Shown here: piece by piece, positions 8,866 to 18,807 of the stretch
Numbering within the stretch: the stretch's first letter is position 1
Layout of the letters: every line of letters starts with the position of its first letter
Assembly: GCF_008932295.1 (NCBI RefSeq)
Contig: NZ_WBWA01000015.1
Coordinates: 59,302 to 123,301, forward strand
Direction: 5' to 3'
DNA: 64,000 nt
Source: Brucella tritici
GTDB lineage: Bacteria; Pseudomonadota; Alphaproteobacteria; Rhizobiales; Rhizobiaceae
The notes under the pieces: model-generated
What the model saw: only the letters and a program-made list of their open reading frames with translations
What the model was told of the DNA's origin: nothing
The model's database searches: none
Program-made: the position numbers and the translations under genes

Positions 8866-10199
8866 TGACCATAAAATTTTTCAAAGCCGATAAGATTACC
8901 ACTGAAGAACCTGTTTCCGTCGGTCGCCGTGCACTGCTCCTCGGGGCTGGTGCAACCGGGGTTGCCGGAGCCGTTGCAGGCGTGCTTGCCCCGCAGGCGG
9001 CCCATGCTCTTTCTTCGGAAAGCGTGACCAATGCGCCGGAAAGTGAAAAGCTTCACGAAAGCCAGCCTTTTTACGGAAAGCACCAGCCGGGTATTGTTAC
9101 GCCGCGACCTGCTGCCGGTCTCATAGCCTCCTTTGATGTGCTGGCGCGTGACCGCGCTGAACTCGAGCGCATGTTCAAGCTGCTGACCGAGCGGACCGAA
9201 TTCTTGATGAAGGGTGGGGAGCCGCCAGAACTCGACGCGAAGTTTCCGCCCTCGGATTCCGGCATCCTTGGACCTGTCGTCACGCCGGACAATCTCACGG
9301 TTACGATCGCGCTTGGTTCATCCTTGTTCGATGATCGTTTCGGTCTGAAGCCGTTGAAGCCGAAACTTCTGCAACGCATGACCGGCTTCCCCAACGACGC
9401 CTTGCAGAAGGACATCTGCCACGGGGATATCGTCATTCAGTTTTGTTCGAATACGCCGGACACCAACATCCATGCGCTGCGCGACATCATGAAGAATATG
9501 CCTGATCTTCTGATGGTTCGGTGGAAACAGGAAGGCACGGTTCCGGTGCAGCCGCCGCATTCGCCCCGGGCGAAGGAAAGCGCGCGAAACTTCCTCGGCT
9601 TCCGCGACGGGTCCGCCAATCCGGATTCCTCCGACAAGGAATTGATGAACCGCGTAGTCTGGGTGCAGAAGCAAAATGAAGAGCCGGACTGGGCGATCAA
9701 TGGCAGCTATATGGCTGTACGCATTATTCGCAATTTCGTCGAACGCTGGGATCGCACACCGCTTCAGGAGCAGGAAGCCATTTTCGGACGTCGCAAGGAT
9801 AGCGGTGCGCCGTTTGACGGCAAGACCGAAGCCGATGTTCCCGACTATGCGAAGGATGCGGACGGTAAGGTGACGCCGCTCGACTCGCATATCCGTTTGG
9901 CAAATCCGCGCGATGCCAATGCCGAACAGCACCTCATTCTGCGTCGGCCATTCAACTATTCAAACGGCGTCAGCAAGTCGGGTCAGCTTGATATGGGTCT
10001 CCTCTTCATCGCCTATCAGGCTGATTTGGAAAAGGGCTTCATCACGGTTCAGAACCGGCTCAACGGCGAGCCGTTGGAAGAATACCTGAAACCGATTGGA
10101 GGCGGGTATTTCTTCGCGCTGCCAGGTGTTCAGGATCACAAGGACTACTACGCGCGCGCACTTTTGGAGGCAAGCGGTCCGCAAAATGCACGCGGGTGA
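8865..10199 (+). CDS. efeB: EfeB: Tat-exported DyP-type haem peroxidase
   Basis: The 444-residue protein starts at the ATG that overlaps the efeO stop (TGATG); a TTG three bases earlier is in frame but unnecessary. The N-terminus has a twin-arginine signal ([14 protein letters not shown]) ending near APQAAHA, so the protein is exported folded with its haem. DyP hallmarks are intact: the distal GFRDGSANP motif with D248, and the proximal haem histidine H342 in [11 protein letters not shown]. EfeB is the periplasmic peroxidase of the EfeUOB iron system, suggested to oxidise ferrous iron or to act on haem. It is followed after 68 bases by a second M75 gene. Confidence 0.94.
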   Translation: MTIKFFKADKITTEEPVSVGRRALLLGAGATGVAGAVAGVLAPQAAHALSSESVTNAPESEKLHESQPFYGKHQPGIVTPRPAAGLIASFDVLARDRAELERMFKLLTERTEFLMKGGEPPELDAKFPPSDSGILGPVVTPDNLTVTIALGSSLFDDRFGLKPLKPKLLQRMTGFPNDALQKDICHGDIVIQFCSNTPDTNIHALRDIMKNMPDLLMVRWKQEGTVPVQPPHSPRAKESARNFLGFRDGSANPDSSDKELMNRVVWVQKQNEEPDWAINGSYMAVRIIRNFVERWDRTPLQEQEAIFGRRKDSGAPFDGKTEADVPDYAKDADGKVTPLDSHIRLANPRDANAEQHLILRRPFNYSNGVSKSGQLDMGLLFIAYQADLEKGFITVQNRLNGEPLEEYLKPIGGGYFFALPGVQDHKDYYARALLEASGPQNARG

Positions 10200-10267
10200 G
10201 GATCGCATCTCAAGTTTTTGATTTAACGCGCATTTCCCGCAATGCGCTTTATCTGGAGAGGCTAAAT

Positions 10268-11095
10268 ATGAAGTATCGTCTGCCATTGCTCGCATCGGCA
10301 TGTGCTGTTGCTCTCACGCTCAGCTTCGGCGCAGCTAAGGCCGAAGTTTCACCGCTGGACCTCGTTCAGCCGATCGCCGACTACAAAGTCTATGTGCAGG
10401 AAAACCTCGACGTTCTGGTAAAGGACACCAAGGCTTTCACTGACGCGGTCAAGGCAGGCGATCTGGAAAAGGCCAAGGAGCTTTATCCTTCATCGCGCGT
10501 TTCGTATGAAAAGATTGAGCCGATTGCCGAGCTTTTCGCCGATCTTGACGCTTCGATCGACAGTCGAGCAGATGACCATGAAAATGGTGAGAAGTCGGAA
10601 GATTTTACCGGGTTTCACCGCATCGAATATGGCCTGTTTGCGCAGAATTCGACTGAAGGGCTCGCTCCGATTGCCGACAAACTCTATGCAGATGTGCTGG
10701 AACTCCAGAAGCGCGTGAAAGACCTGACTGTTCCGCCGGAAAAGGTCGTCGGTGGTGCCGCTGCCTTGCTGGAAGAAGTGGCTGCAACCAAGATTTCCGG
10801 TGAGGAGGATCGTTACAGCCACACTGATCTTTGGGATTTCAAGGCCAATGTCGATGGTGCCCAGAAGATCGTTGAGCTCTTCAAGCCTTTGCTGGAAAAG
10901 GAAAATCCAGACCTCGTGAAGAAGGTGGAAGCCAACTTCAAGACGGTCGACGACATTCTTGCAAAGTACAAGAAGGGTGACGGGTACGAATCCTACGACA
11001 AGCTGTCGGATGATGATCGCAAGGCACTTGCTGGTCCTGTGACCACGCTTGCCGAAGATCTTTCTACTCTGCGCGGCACGCTCGGCCTGAACTAA
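10268..11095 (+). CDS. Second periplasmic M75 (imelysin-type) protein, EfeO/EfeM-like without cupredoxin
   Basis: A 275-residue secreted protein with a clear signal peptide ([20 protein letters not shown], cleaved near AKA) and a single M75 domain. It shares blocks with the EfeO C-terminal domain: HRIEYGLF and [10 protein letters not shown] here against HRIEYGLF and GEDRYAHTDL there, so the two are paralogues. It lacks the cupredoxin domain, as in the short EfeM form. The reading frame extends upstream to 10196, but the ATG at 10268 follows CTGGAG at 10254-10259 and gives the signal peptide. It is the last gene of the efe operon and is followed by a strong terminator. Confidence 0.88.
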   Translation: MKYRLPLLASACAVALTLSFGAAKAEVSPLDLVQPIADYKVYVQENLDVLVKDTKAFTDAVKAGDLEKAKELYPSSRVSYEKIEPIAELFADLDASIDSRADDHENGEKSEDFTGFHRIEYGLFAQNSTEGLAPIADKLYADVLELQKRVKDLTVPPEKVVGGAAALLEEVAATKISGEEDRYSHTDLWDFKANVDGAQKIVELFKPLLEKENPDLVKKVEANFKTVDDILAKYKKGDGYESYDKLSDDDRKALAGPVTTLAEDLSTLRGTLGLN

Positions 11096-11110
11096 AAGAA
11101 CGGAAACTAA

Positions 11111-11135
11111 AATGGCGGGATAACCCGCCATTTTT
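11111..11135. terminator. Bidirectional intrinsic terminator between the efe operon and the LacI-type gene
   Basis: A nine-base perfect stem (AATGGCGGG at 11111-11119 with 11124-11132) has T residues on one side and A residues on the other, so it can stop both the rightward efe transcript and the leftward LacI-family transcript, whose stop codon it overlaps. Confidence 0.92.
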
Positions 11136-12174
11136 ATGCGCTCATGCGCAGTTTGATTTCGGCATTAAGCAAAATGCGCTGTGTTTCCGGGAGTTCCAGT
11201 CGGTCATCCGTCGTTTCGCCCAATGTTCGAAACAAGAGCTCAATCGCCAGTCGCCCGATTTCATTATAATCCTGCGCCACCGTGGTGAGCGGCGGGCACG
11301 TATATTCCGACAGCGGATTATTGTCGTGACCGGCGACACGAACGTCGCAATCCTTGAGCCTGCCGATTTTCAGACCAGCCTGCCAGAGTGCGCTGGTTAC
11401 GCCAAAGGCGATGCGATCATTGGAGCACAGAACGGTGCTTGTCGGAAGACGTCCCTTTTCTCGCAGAATTCGCGCGGTTTGCTCGAAGGCATAACGCTCG
11501 AAATCCCAGCTTCGGCTTTGTTCGAGGTCAATGATGCGCGGCTCATAACCGAGCTTTTCCATGGCCTGTCTATAGGCATCTTGTCGTTTGATAGCGTTGT
11601 TATTGACCATTGGCATGGAAAAATAACAGGGCTCGCTGCCCGAGCGGCACAGGTAGTCGACGATCAGATGAAAGGACTTGAGATTGTCGGTGCCGACAAA
11701 GGGCGAGGTGTTGTCGAGCGGAGAGTCGACATAGACAATCGGAACGTCATCGGCGAGGCGCGCCAGTGTCGAATGTTGCGACGCTTCCCCAAGCGGTGCG
11801 ATGATGGCGCCTGCTACATTGAGCGAACGCAGAGTTTCAATTGCCTGCTTTTCCAGCTCAGGCTTGCCATCGGATGACAGAACAATCGCAAGATAGCCGC
11901 GTTGCTCTGCGAGCGACTGCAAGCGCTTCGTCATCGCCATGTAGAAATGATCGAGCTGGTTGGGAATAATTATACCCAGAATTGTCGTGCGACGTCGATT
12001 GAGGTTCACCGCGAAAAGATTGGGTCTAAAGCCGGATTGCTTGATCGCTGCTTCGATCAGTTCGCGGGTCTTGGGACGGACGGATGATGGATCACTGAAA
12101 TATTTCGAAACCGTTGGACGTGAAAGCCCAACAAACTCCGAAAAATCCTCCATGGTGCGTATTGTCTTGCGCAC
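11134..12174 (-). CDS. LacI-family transcriptional regulator of the polyol operon
   Basis: A 346-residue repressor-type protein. The N-terminal helix-turn-helix (MEDFSEFVGLSRPTVSKYF, about residues 8-26) and hinge (FAVNLNRRRTT) are followed by a periplasmic-binding-protein-like sensor domain beginning ILGIIIPNQLDHFY. The start shown is a GTG at 12174 with AGGAC upstream; an ATG at 12153 would shorten the N-terminus by seven residues and remains possible. It is divergent from the sorbitol/mannitol-type ABC operon, and a palindrome (TTACATATGTAA) lies at that promoter. It very likely represses the operon until a polyol binds; the ligand is inferred from context. Confidence 0.88.
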   Translation of the reverse strand: MRKTIRTMEDFSEFVGLSRPTVSKYFSDPSSVRPKTRELIEAAIKQSGFRPNLFAVNLNRRRTTILGIIIPNQLDHFYMAMTKRLQSLAEQRGYLAIVLSSDGKPELEKQAIETLRSLNVAGAIIAPLGEASQHSTLARLADDVPIVYVDSPLDNTSPFVGTDNLKSFHLIVDYLCRSGSEPCYFSMPMVNNNAIKRQDAYRQAMEKLGYEPRIIDLEQSRSWDFERYAFEQTARILREKGRLPTSTVLCSNDRIAFGVTSALWQAGLKIGRLKDCDVRVAGHDNNPLSEYTCPPLTTVAQDYNEIGRLAIELLFRTLGETTDDRLELPETQRILLNAEIKLRMSA

Positions 12175-12556
12175 GTCTTTACGTCCTGTTCGTCAGTTGT
12201 CGCGGGCAGGATGCACACGACGATGCTGTTTTTTGCGAAGCCGCCGCATAAACTGGAATGTGCTGATTTCTCAGGACAAAATCTGGCCCCGGTTGCCGCT
12301 TCTTCAACGATTTCAGGATGTTCCTCCAGCTCCGCTCGCCTTTATTTTCCTCCAGGCGAAGTTCAGCCAAACTGTCAAAGGCGGGGCAAAACGTCAAGCA
12401 GACAAATGTGTTCGCAGAGAATGATGCGGTGAATATCCATATGTGCTAAAACATCGGTTCGTGAATTTGGCAGGTAGAAATGTCCGCGATTTCAGCCTTC
12501 AGAACTGTTCACAACAGCGGTCGTTTCTCCTCGCAACGCAAAATTGAAAACCGTCC

Positions 12557-12600
12557 TTGACAAGCTACGGACGCTCGCGCCATAAATTTTACATATGTAA
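12557..12600 (+). promoter_or_regulatory. Promoter and LacI-type operator of the polyol operon
   Basis: TTGACA (12557-12562) and CATAAA (12581-12586) form a promoter with an 18-base spacer. The perfect palindrome TTACATATGTAA (12589-12600) covers the expected transcription start, the classic position for a repressor. The rest of 12175-12635, between the divergent genes, shows no gene. Confidence 0.65.
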
Positions 12601-12635
12601 GAATTTTGCTATGCATTCGTAAAGGAGGAGACGAA

Positions 12636-13955
12636 ATGCGGACCAAGTCTTATGTTGCAGGGCTTATTGCGTCTGCTGCAGGTGTTGCAATTATGGCCGG
12701 GGCTGCGTGGGCGGAAGAGCTCACTATCGCGACGGTCAATAATGGTGACATGATCATCATGCAGAAACTGTCGCCGGAATGGGAAAAAGCCACCGGCAAT
12801 AAAATCAACTGGGTTGTACTTGAAGAAAACGTGCTGCGTCAGCGCGTCACGACCGATATCGCCACCAAGAGCGGCCAGTTCGATATCCTGACCATTGGCG
12901 GTTACGAGACACCAATCTGGGGCAAGGCTGGCTGGCTTCTGTCGGTTGATGATCTGGGTGATGATTACGGCTATGACGATCTCATCAAGCCGGTTCGTGC
13001 CGGTCTGACGGTCGATGGCAAGCTCTATGCAGTGCCATTCTATGCCGAGAGCTCGTTTACGCTTTATCGCAAGGACTTATTTGACGCGGCGGGCCTCAAA
13101 ATGCCCGATGCGCCAACCTATGCGGAAATTAAGGATTTCGCGACCAAGCTGACCGACAAGTCCAAAGAGCAATATGGTCTCTGCCTGCGCGGAAAGCCGG
13201 GCTGGGGCGAAAACATGGCTTACCTCGGTACGCTGATCAATACGTTCGGTGGCAGGTGGTTCGATGAAAACTGGAAGCCTCAGATCAATTCGGACGAATG
13301 GAAGAAGGCGATCAACTTCTACGTCGATCTGATGAAGGAAGCAGGCCCTCCCGGAATTACCTCGAACGGCTTCAACGAAAATCAAGCTCTGTTTTCGACC
13401 GGTCATTGCGCCATGTGGATCGACGCTACGTCTGCTGCCGGACGCATCTATGATCCAAAGCAGAGCCAGGTTGCCGACAAGGTTGCCTTTACCAAGGCTC
13501 CGGTCGAGGTGACGCCAAACGGTTCCTCATGGGCGTGGTCATGGAATCTCGCAATTCCGGCATCGAGCAAGAAGGCGGAAGCCGCCAAGTCGTTCCTGAA
13601 ATGGGCAACCTCGAAGGAATATGTCGAGCTCGTCGGCAAGTCGGAAGGTTGGGTTGCTGTTCCTCCGGGTACACGCCAGTCCACCTATGCCAATGAGGAA
13701 TATAAGAAGGCAGCCCCCTTCGCGGATACTGTCCTGAAAGCCATTGAATCCGCCGATCCAACAAAGCCGACCAAGGACCCGGTCCCTTATACCGGCATCC
13801 AGTTTGTGGCCATACCTGAATTCCAGGCCATAGGCACGCTCGTCGGACAGGCGATTTCGTCGGCTGTTGCCGGTCAGCAGAGCGTCGATGCGGCGCTCGA
13901 CGGTGCGCAGCGTCAGGTCGAGCAGATCATGACGCAGGCCGGTTACATCAAGTAA
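12636..13955 (+). CDS. smoE: Sorbitol/mannitol-type ABC importer, periplasmic binding protein
   Basis: A 439-residue family 1 solute-binding protein with a signal peptide (MRTKSYVAGLIASAAGVAIM, cleavage near AWAEE). The mature part begins ELTIATVNNGDM and includes the typical SBP blocks GKLYAVPFYAESSFTLYRKD and FSTGHCAMWIDAT. The ATG at 12636 follows a strong AAGGAGGAG (12622-12630). It heads an operon with two permeases, an ATPase, a sorbitol dehydrogenase, a zinc dehydrogenase and mannitol dehydrogenase, the Rhodobacter smo/mtl arrangement. The substrate (sorbitol, mannitol or related hexitol) is therefore inferred from neighbours. An RNA hairpin follows the gene. Confidence 0.87.
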   Translation: MRTKSYVAGLIASAAGVAIMAGAAWAEELTIATVNNGDMIIMQKLSPEWEKATGNKINWVVLEENVLRQRVTTDIATKSGQFDILTIGGYETPIWGKAGWLLSVDDLGDDYGYDDLIKPVRAGLTVDGKLYAVPFYAESSFTLYRKDLFDAAGLKMPDAPTYAEIKDFATKLTDKSKEQYGLCLRGKPGWGENMAYLGTLINTFGGRWFDENWKPQINSDEWKKAINFYVDLMKEAGPPGITSNGFNENQALFSTGHCAMWIDATSAAGRIYDPKQSQVADKVAFTKAPVEVTPNGSSWAWSWNLAIPASSKKAEAAKSFLKWATSKEYVELVGKSEGWVAVPPGTRQSTYANEEYKKAAPFADTVLKAIESADPTKPTKDPVPYTGIQFVAIPEFQAIGTLVGQAISSAVAGQQSVDAALDGAQRQVEQIMTQAGYIK

Positions 13956-13966
13956 CCGTGAAATAA

Positions 13967-14004
13967 AGGTCTGCCGCCTTCGGTAGGAGGAAGGCGGCGG
14001 ACCT
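13967..14004 (+). other. Intercistronic stem-loop after smoE
   Basis: AGGTCTGCCGCCTT (13967-13980) pairs with 13991-14004 over 14 positions, with one G-U pair and a 10-base loop. There is no good T run, so it is more likely an mRNA-stabilising or attenuating structure that lets the binding protein be made in excess over the permeases. Confidence 0.75.
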
Positions 14005-14062
14005 GATTTTCGTAGAGGTTCGCCACGGTGAATCCGAAACGGGAAGGGGAGGATAAGTCCGA

Positions 14063-14980
14063 ATGCCAGCAAACCATGCGTTGGCCGCAGGCACGAAATC
14101 ACGCTTTGCAGCAAAGTCGCGTCGCAGTGTCCGCACTGGACCTCTGCTCGCTCCAGCAGTCATTCTGCTTTTGCTGTGGATGATCGTTCCACTGGCGATG
14201 ACCTTGTGGTTCTCGTTTCAGTATTACAATCTCATCAATCCATTCATTACTGGTTTTGCCGGTTTCTCGAACTATTCCTTCCTGTTATCCGATCCGACCT
14301 TATGGTCCGCAATTGCCAAGACACTGATCCTTGTCGTGTCGGTTCTGGTGATATCGGTTGTCTTTGGTGTACTTTTCGCGGTCATCTTCGATCAGGATTT
14401 CTGGGGCAAGAACATAGCGCGGCTTCTGGTCATTGCGCCGTTCTTCGTCATGCCTACCGTTTCGGCACTGATCTGGAAAAACCTGCTGATGCATCCGGTG
14501 AACGGGCTGTTCGCCTTCATTTCACGCAGTTTCGGCCTGCCAGTCATCGACTGGTTCTCGCAGTTCCCGATGGCTTCCGTCATCATAATTGTGTCCTGGC
14601 AATGGGTGCCGTTTGCGACACTGATCCTGATGACTGCGATGCAGTCACTCGATCGGGAACAGATGGAGGCGGCGCGCCTGGACGGGGCCAAAGGCCCGGT
14701 AATGTTCTATTATATCGTGCTGCCGCATCTGCTGCGCCCGATCTCGGTCGTCATCATGATCGAGACGATCTTCCTTCTATCGGTGTTTGCGGAAATTCTT
14801 GTCACCACTTCGGGTGGACCGGGTATCGCCACGACGACGCTTACCTATTTCATCTATCTGAAAGCGCTCCTGCAATGGGATATCGGCGGCGCTTCCGCAG
14901 CCGGCGTTATCGCCATCATCCTAGCCAACATCGTTGCCGCGTTCCTGATCCGGACTGTCGCACGAAATCTGGATAATTAG
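14063..14980 (+). CDS. smoF: Sorbitol/mannitol-type ABC importer, first permease
   Basis: A 305-residue MalF-like inner-membrane protein with six hydrophobic segments after a basic cytoplasmic N-terminus. The EAA loop that contacts the ATPase is visible as MEAARLDGAKGPVMFYYIVL (around residues 205-224), followed by LPHLLRP. The ATG at 14063 is preceded by GGGGAGGA. It forms the membrane channel together with the next gene, which starts 12 bases downstream. It carries the operon's inferred hexitol substrate specificity only jointly with the binding protein. Confidence 0.88.
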   Translation: MPANHALAAGTKSRFAAKSRRSVRTGPLLAPAVILLLLWMIVPLAMTLWFSFQYYNLINPFITGFAGFSNYSFLLSDPTLWSAIAKTLILVVSVLVISVVFGVLFAVIFDQDFWGKNIARLLVIAPFFVMPTVSALIWKNLLMHPVNGLFAFISRSFGLPVIDWFSQFPMASVIIIVSWQWVPFATLILMTAMQSLDREQMEAARLDGAKGPVMFYYIVLPHLLRPISVVIMIETIFLLSVFAEILVTTSGGPGIATTTLTYFIYLKALLQWDIGGASAAGVIAIILANIVAAFLIRTVARNLDN

Positions 14981-14992
14981 GAGGGCTGACCG

Positions 14993-15820
14993 ATGGCTGC
15001 AAAACGCAAGATCAACAAGGCTGCCGTCTCGGCCGGGATCATTGGCTGGATCGTGGCACTGCTGATGTTCTTCCCGATCCTCTGGATGCTGCTCGCCGCA
15101 TTCAAGACCGAAATCGACGCCGTGGCACCGCCAAAACTGTTCTTTGAGCCAACGCTGGAAAATTTTGTCGCGGTCAATCAGCGTGCCGATTATTTCCGCT
15201 ATGCCATGAACAGTGTTGTTGAAAGTCTGGGCGCGACTATTCTCTCGCTCATTATCGCGGTTCCCGCGGCTTATGCAGCAGCGTTCTTCCCCGGTAAACG
15301 CACAAAAGACCTTCTTCTATGGATGCTGTCCACCAAGATGCTGCCTGCAGTCGGCGTGCTGGTGCCGATCTATCTTCTGGCACGTGACACCGGACTTCTT
15401 GATACACGTACCGGCCTCATCATCATCTTCACCCTGTCCAACCTGCCGATTGTGGTCTGGATGCTCTACTCCTTCTTCAAGGAAGTCCCCGGTGAGATCC
15501 TCGAAGCAAGCCGTATGGACGGTGCGAAAGTTGGCCAGCAGATACGCTATCTGCTTCTGCCGCTGAGCCTTCCGGGTATCGCATCGACGGCACTGCTGTC
15601 CATTATCCTGTGCTGGAACGAAGCGTTCTGGAGCCTGAACCTGACGGCTTCGCAAGCCGGTCCGCTCACTGCATTCATAGCATCCTTCTCGTCACCAGAA
15701 GGGCTGTTCTGGGCAAAACTTTCGGCAGCCTCGACGCTCGCAATCGCGCCAATTCTTGTCTTTGGATGGGTCACGCAGCGCCAGTTGGTGCGCGGGCTTA
15801 CCTTTGGCGCAGTGAAATAA
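14993..15820 (+). CDS. smoG: Sorbitol/mannitol-type ABC importer, second permease
   Basis: A 275-residue MalG-like inner-membrane permease with six membrane helices; the first begins at about residue 15 ([20 protein letters not shown]). The ATPase-contact EAA loop is [20 protein letters not shown] in the central cytoplasmic region. The start at 14993 has AGGAGGG at 14981-14987. It lies 12 bases after the first permease and 10 bases before the ATPase gene, so all three belong to a single transcript. Confidence 0.88.
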   Translation: MAAKRKINKAAVSAGIIGWIVALLMFFPILWMLLAAFKTEIDAVAPPKLFFEPTLENFVAVNQRADYFRYAMNSVVESLGATILSLIIAVPAAYAAAFFPGKRTKDLLLWMLSTKMLPAVGVLVPIYLLARDTGLLDTRTGLIIIFTLSNLPIVVWMLYSFFKEVPGEILEASRMDGAKVGQQIRYLLLPLSLPGIASTALLSIILCWNEAFWSLNLTASQAGPLTAFIASFSSPEGLFWAKLSAASTLAIAPILVFGWVTQRQLVRGLTFGAVK

Positions 15821-15830
15821 AGGGAACGAA

Positions 15831-16958
15831 ATGGCTACACTGTCACTGAAAAACGCCACCAAGTCCTTCGGCAATATTGATGTTATCAAGGGCGTCGATC
15901 TCGACATTGCAGACCGCGAATTCGTGGTTTTCGTCGGGCCATCCGGTTCGGGCAAGTCAACACTTCTGCGCATGATTGCCGGGCTTGAGGAAATCACCGG
16001 CGGCGACCTCACGATTGATGGCGAACGTATCAACGATACGCCGCCGGACGAGCGTGGTCTTGCCATGGTTTTCCAGACCTATGCGCTTTATCCGCATATG
16101 AATGTGCGCGACAATATGGGTTTTGCGCTAAAACTTGCAGGCGTTGCCAAAGCCGAACGCGATCGCAAGGTGGAAGAGGTTGCAAAAACGCTGCAGCTTG
16201 ACCAGTTGCTTGACCGCAAGCCGAAACAGCTTTCCGGCGGTCAGCGTCAGCGCGTTGCCATTGGACGCGCAATGGTGCGCGAGCCGAAGATTTTCCTGTT
16301 CGATGAGCCGCTTTCCAATCTCGATGCTGCTCTACGCGTGCAGATGCGTATCGAGCTGGCGCGTCTGCACGACCGGCTCAACGCGACAATGATTTATGTC
16401 ACGCATGATCAGGTGGAAGCGATGACGCTTGCACACAAGATCGTGGTTCTCCGCGACGGGAAGGTGGAGCAGGTGGGATCGCCGCTGGAGCTTTATCACC
16501 ATCCGGTCAACCGTTTTGTGGCTGGCTTTATCGGCTCGCCGACCATGAACTTCATCGAGGTCAAGGCCAGTGCCGTTGATGCCTCTGGGGTAACGGTTCA
16601 GCTTGCAAATGGCCGGTCCGTCAAAGCGCCTGTCAAAAGCGAGGGCGTAATTGCTGGGGCACCGCTGGTTCTTGGCATTCGTCCGGAACATCTTCATCCG
16701 GTAGCCGATGGTATCCTCGAAGGCGAGATCATGGTCGTCGAGCGCCTTGGCGGTGAGACCTATCTCTATGTGCAAAATGAAAGTGCAACCGGACTGATCG
16801 TGGCGGAGGCAGGCGGCGGGAGCGCGGCGCGTGCACACGAAACGGCTAAGCTGGGTTTTGACCCGGCTGACGCGCATTTGTTTACACCCGACGGCAAGGC
16901 TTTGGAGCGCTTTGAACGGCACCCGTTATTGCTGACGGAAAAGAAAACGCACCTGTAA
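15831..16958 (+). CDS. smoK: Sorbitol/mannitol-type ABC importer, ATPase
   Basis: A 375-residue MalK/UgpC-type ATPase. Walker [10 protein letters not shown] (near residue 35), signature [14 protein letters not shown], Walker [14 protein letters not shown] and the H-loop THDQVEAMT are all intact. The C-terminal third forms the regulatory OB-type domain (GIRPEHLHP) found in carbohydrate importers. It energises uptake through the two permeases encoded just upstream and sits 30 bases before the sorbitol dehydrogenase gene. Complete, with no missing catalytic residue. Confidence 0.92.
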   Translation: MATLSLKNATKSFGNIDVIKGVDLDIADREFVVFVGPSGSGKSTLLRMIAGLEEITGGDLTIDGERINDTPPDERGLAMVFQTYALYPHMNVRDNMGFALKLAGVAKAERDRKVEEVAKTLQLDQLLDRKPKQLSGGQRQRVAIGRAMVREPKIFLFDEPLSNLDAALRVQMRIELARLHDRLNATMIYVTHDQVEAMTLAHKIVVLRDGKVEQVGSPLELYHHPVNRFVAGFIGSPTMNFIEVKASAVDASGVTVQLANGRSVKAPVKSEGVIAGAPLVLGIRPEHLHPVADGILEGEIMVVERLGGETYLYVQNESATGLIVAEAGGGSAARAHETAKLGFDPADAHLFTPDGKALERFERHPLLLTEKKTHL

Positions 16959-16988
16959 GTGCAGGCTGCAATATCCCGGAGTAACCCC

Positions 16989-17759
16989 ATGAGACTGAAA
17001 GACAAGGTGGCCCTCATCACTGGTGCTGCGCGCGGTATCGGACTTGGCTTCGCTGAGGCCTATGCGCGCGAGGGCGCGAAGGTTATTATCGCCGATATTA
17101 ATATTGAGCGAGCAGAAGAGGCCGCACGCGGTATCGGCCCATCGGTCAAGGCGGTAAAGCTTGACGTGACCGACCTCCGTCAGATCGACAAGGTCGTGGT
17201 GGAGATCGATGCGGAATATGGCGGCATCGATATTCTGGTCAACAATGCCGCGATCTTCGATATGGCCCCTATCAACGAATTGACCGAGGACAGTTATGAG
17301 CGTGTGCTCGGTATCAATCTCAAGGGACCGCTTTTCATGATGAAGGCGGTTTCGAACGTGATGATCAAGCGCGGACGCGGCGGCAAGATCATCAATATGG
17401 CGAGCCAGGCCGGTCGTCGCGGCGAGGCGCTGGTGACCCTCTATTGCGCGTCTAAGGCTGCCATCATTTCTGCTACGCAGTCGGCAGCTCTCGCGCTTGT
17501 CAAGCACGGGATCAATGTCAATGCGATTGCGCCGGGTGTGGTCGATGGCGAACATTGGGACGTGGTGGATGCGAATTTCGCCAAATGGGAAGGCTTGAAG
17601 CCGGGTGAGAAAAAAGCGGCGGTGGCAAAGTCCGTGCCGATTGGTCGCTTTGCGACGCCGGAAGATATTACCGGCATGGCCGTTTTTCTTGCCTCATCTG
17701 ATAGCGACTACATCCTCGCCCAGACTTTCGGGGTCGACGGTGGCAACTGGATGGCTTGA
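16989..17759 (+). CDS. smoS: Short-chain sorbitol dehydrogenase (L-iditol 2-dehydrogenase type)
   Basis: A 256-residue SDR, the same length as Rhodobacter SmoS. The NAD-binding motif GAARGIG lies near residue 12, the NNAAI motif in the middle, and the catalytic pair is Y152 and K156 in YCASK. It would oxidise sorbitol to fructose (or galactitol to tagatose) after uptake. The frame extends to a GTG at 16959, but the ATG at 16989 has CCGGAG before it and gives the normal SDR N-terminus. Being in the polyol ABC operon supports the assignment; the exact polyol is inferred. Confidence 0.9.
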   Translation: MRLKDKVALITGAARGIGLGFAEAYAREGAKVIIADINIERAEEAARGIGPSVKAVKLDVTDLRQIDKVVVEIDAEYGGIDILVNNAAIFDMAPINELTEDSYERVLGINLKGPLFMMKAVSNVMIKRGRGGKIINMASQAGRRGEALVTLYCASKAAIISATQSAALALVKHGINVNAIAPGVVDGEHWDVVDANFAKWEGLKPGEKKAAVAKSVPIGRFATPEDITGMAVFLASSDSDYILAQTFGVDGGNWMA

Positions 17760-17780
17760 GTAGAGGCCGGGACATCTGCA

Positions 17781-18791
17781 ATGAAAGCGATTTATTTTAC
17801 CGGCCATGGGGAAGCAGGTCTGGCTGACTTGCCGGAACCGGCATTGCAGCCGGGACACGCGCTGATCGACGTCAAGGCATCAGGCCTCTGTCACACCGAC
17901 ATCGATGTCCTGCATGGCCGCTACGGTTCCAGCGCGTTTCCGCTGGTGCCTGGGCATGAATATGCGGGCATTGTGGTCGCGGTGGCGGAAGACGTGACCA
18001 ATCTGAAGGTGGGCGACCGCATTGCGGTCGATCCGAATATTCCCTGCGGTCATTGCCGTGCCTGCCTCAAGGGACTGACCAATCTCTGCTCCGATCTCAA
18101 AGCCTATGGTGTGACCCATAATGGTGGCTTTGCGGGCATGAGCCTTGTCAATGCCAGTCATCTCTATCCCATCGGTGATCTGCCTTTTTATGTGGCAGCA
18201 CTCGCAGAACCGCTTGCCTGTGTGTTGAACGGGCTTGGTGCAGCGGAGTTGAAGACCGGTCCGCGCGGCACCGAGAACGCGCTTGTCTTCGGTGCGGGGC
18301 CGATCGGCTTGTTGCTGGCTTTATCTTTAAAGGCGCGAGGTGTGCGGCAGGTTTTTGTGGCGGATATCAACGAACATCGTCTGGCCTTTGTCGAAAGTCT
18401 CGGCCTCGAGCCTGTCGTATCGGGCTCCGAAATGCTGGATAAGCGTAAACGCAGTTTCGATTTCGTTGCCGATGCAACCGGCATTGCCAAGGTCGTTGAA
18501 AGCATGGTCAGCTTCACGGCCGACGGCGGTACGGTTCTGGTGTTTGGCGTTTGCGCACCGGATGCACGGATTTCAGTCACGCCTTTCGAAATTTTCCGTC
18601 GTCAGATTCGAATTGCAGGCTCACATTCGCTGAACTGCAACATTCCGCAGGCCCTGGAAATACTCAAACAGGACAAGGGCGAAATGGCACGCCTCGTTTC
18701 GCACCGGTTACCGCTCAGCGAAATGCTGCCGTTCTTCACCAAGCACGGTGGCGATCCAGCCACGATGAAGGTCCAGTTTGTACCCGATTGA
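17781..18791 (+). CDS. Zinc-dependent medium-chain alcohol/polyol dehydrogenase
   Basis: A 336-residue MDR-family enzyme. It has the catalytic zinc ligand region GLCHTDIDVLHG, the GHEYAGIV motif, the four-cysteine structural zinc lobe (CGHCRACLKGLTNLC) and a Rossmann motif GAGPIGLLLAL. Such enzymes oxidise secondary alcohols or polyols with NAD(P). Its place between sorbitol and mannitol dehydrogenases suggests a third polyol, for example arabitol or ribitol, but the substrate cannot be read. The stop lies 16 bases before the mannitol dehydrogenase start, so it is co-transcribed. Confidence 0.85.
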   Translation: MKAIYFTGHGEAGLADLPEPALQPGHALIDVKASGLCHTDIDVLHGRYGSSAFPLVPGHEYAGIVVAVAEDVTNLKVGDRIAVDPNIPCGHCRACLKGLTNLCSDLKAYGVTHNGGFAGMSLVNASHLYPIGDLPFYVAALAEPLACVLNGLGAAELKTGPRGTENALVFGAGPIGLLLALSLKARGVRQVFVADINEHRLAFVESLGLEPVVSGSEMLDKRKRSFDFVADATGIAKVVESMVSFTADGGTVLVFGVCAPDARISVTPFEIFRRQIRIAGSHSLNCNIPQALEILKQDKGEMARLVSHRLPLSEMLPFFTKHGGDPATMKVQFVPD

Positions 18792-18807
18792 ATTGAAGGA
18801 AATCGTC

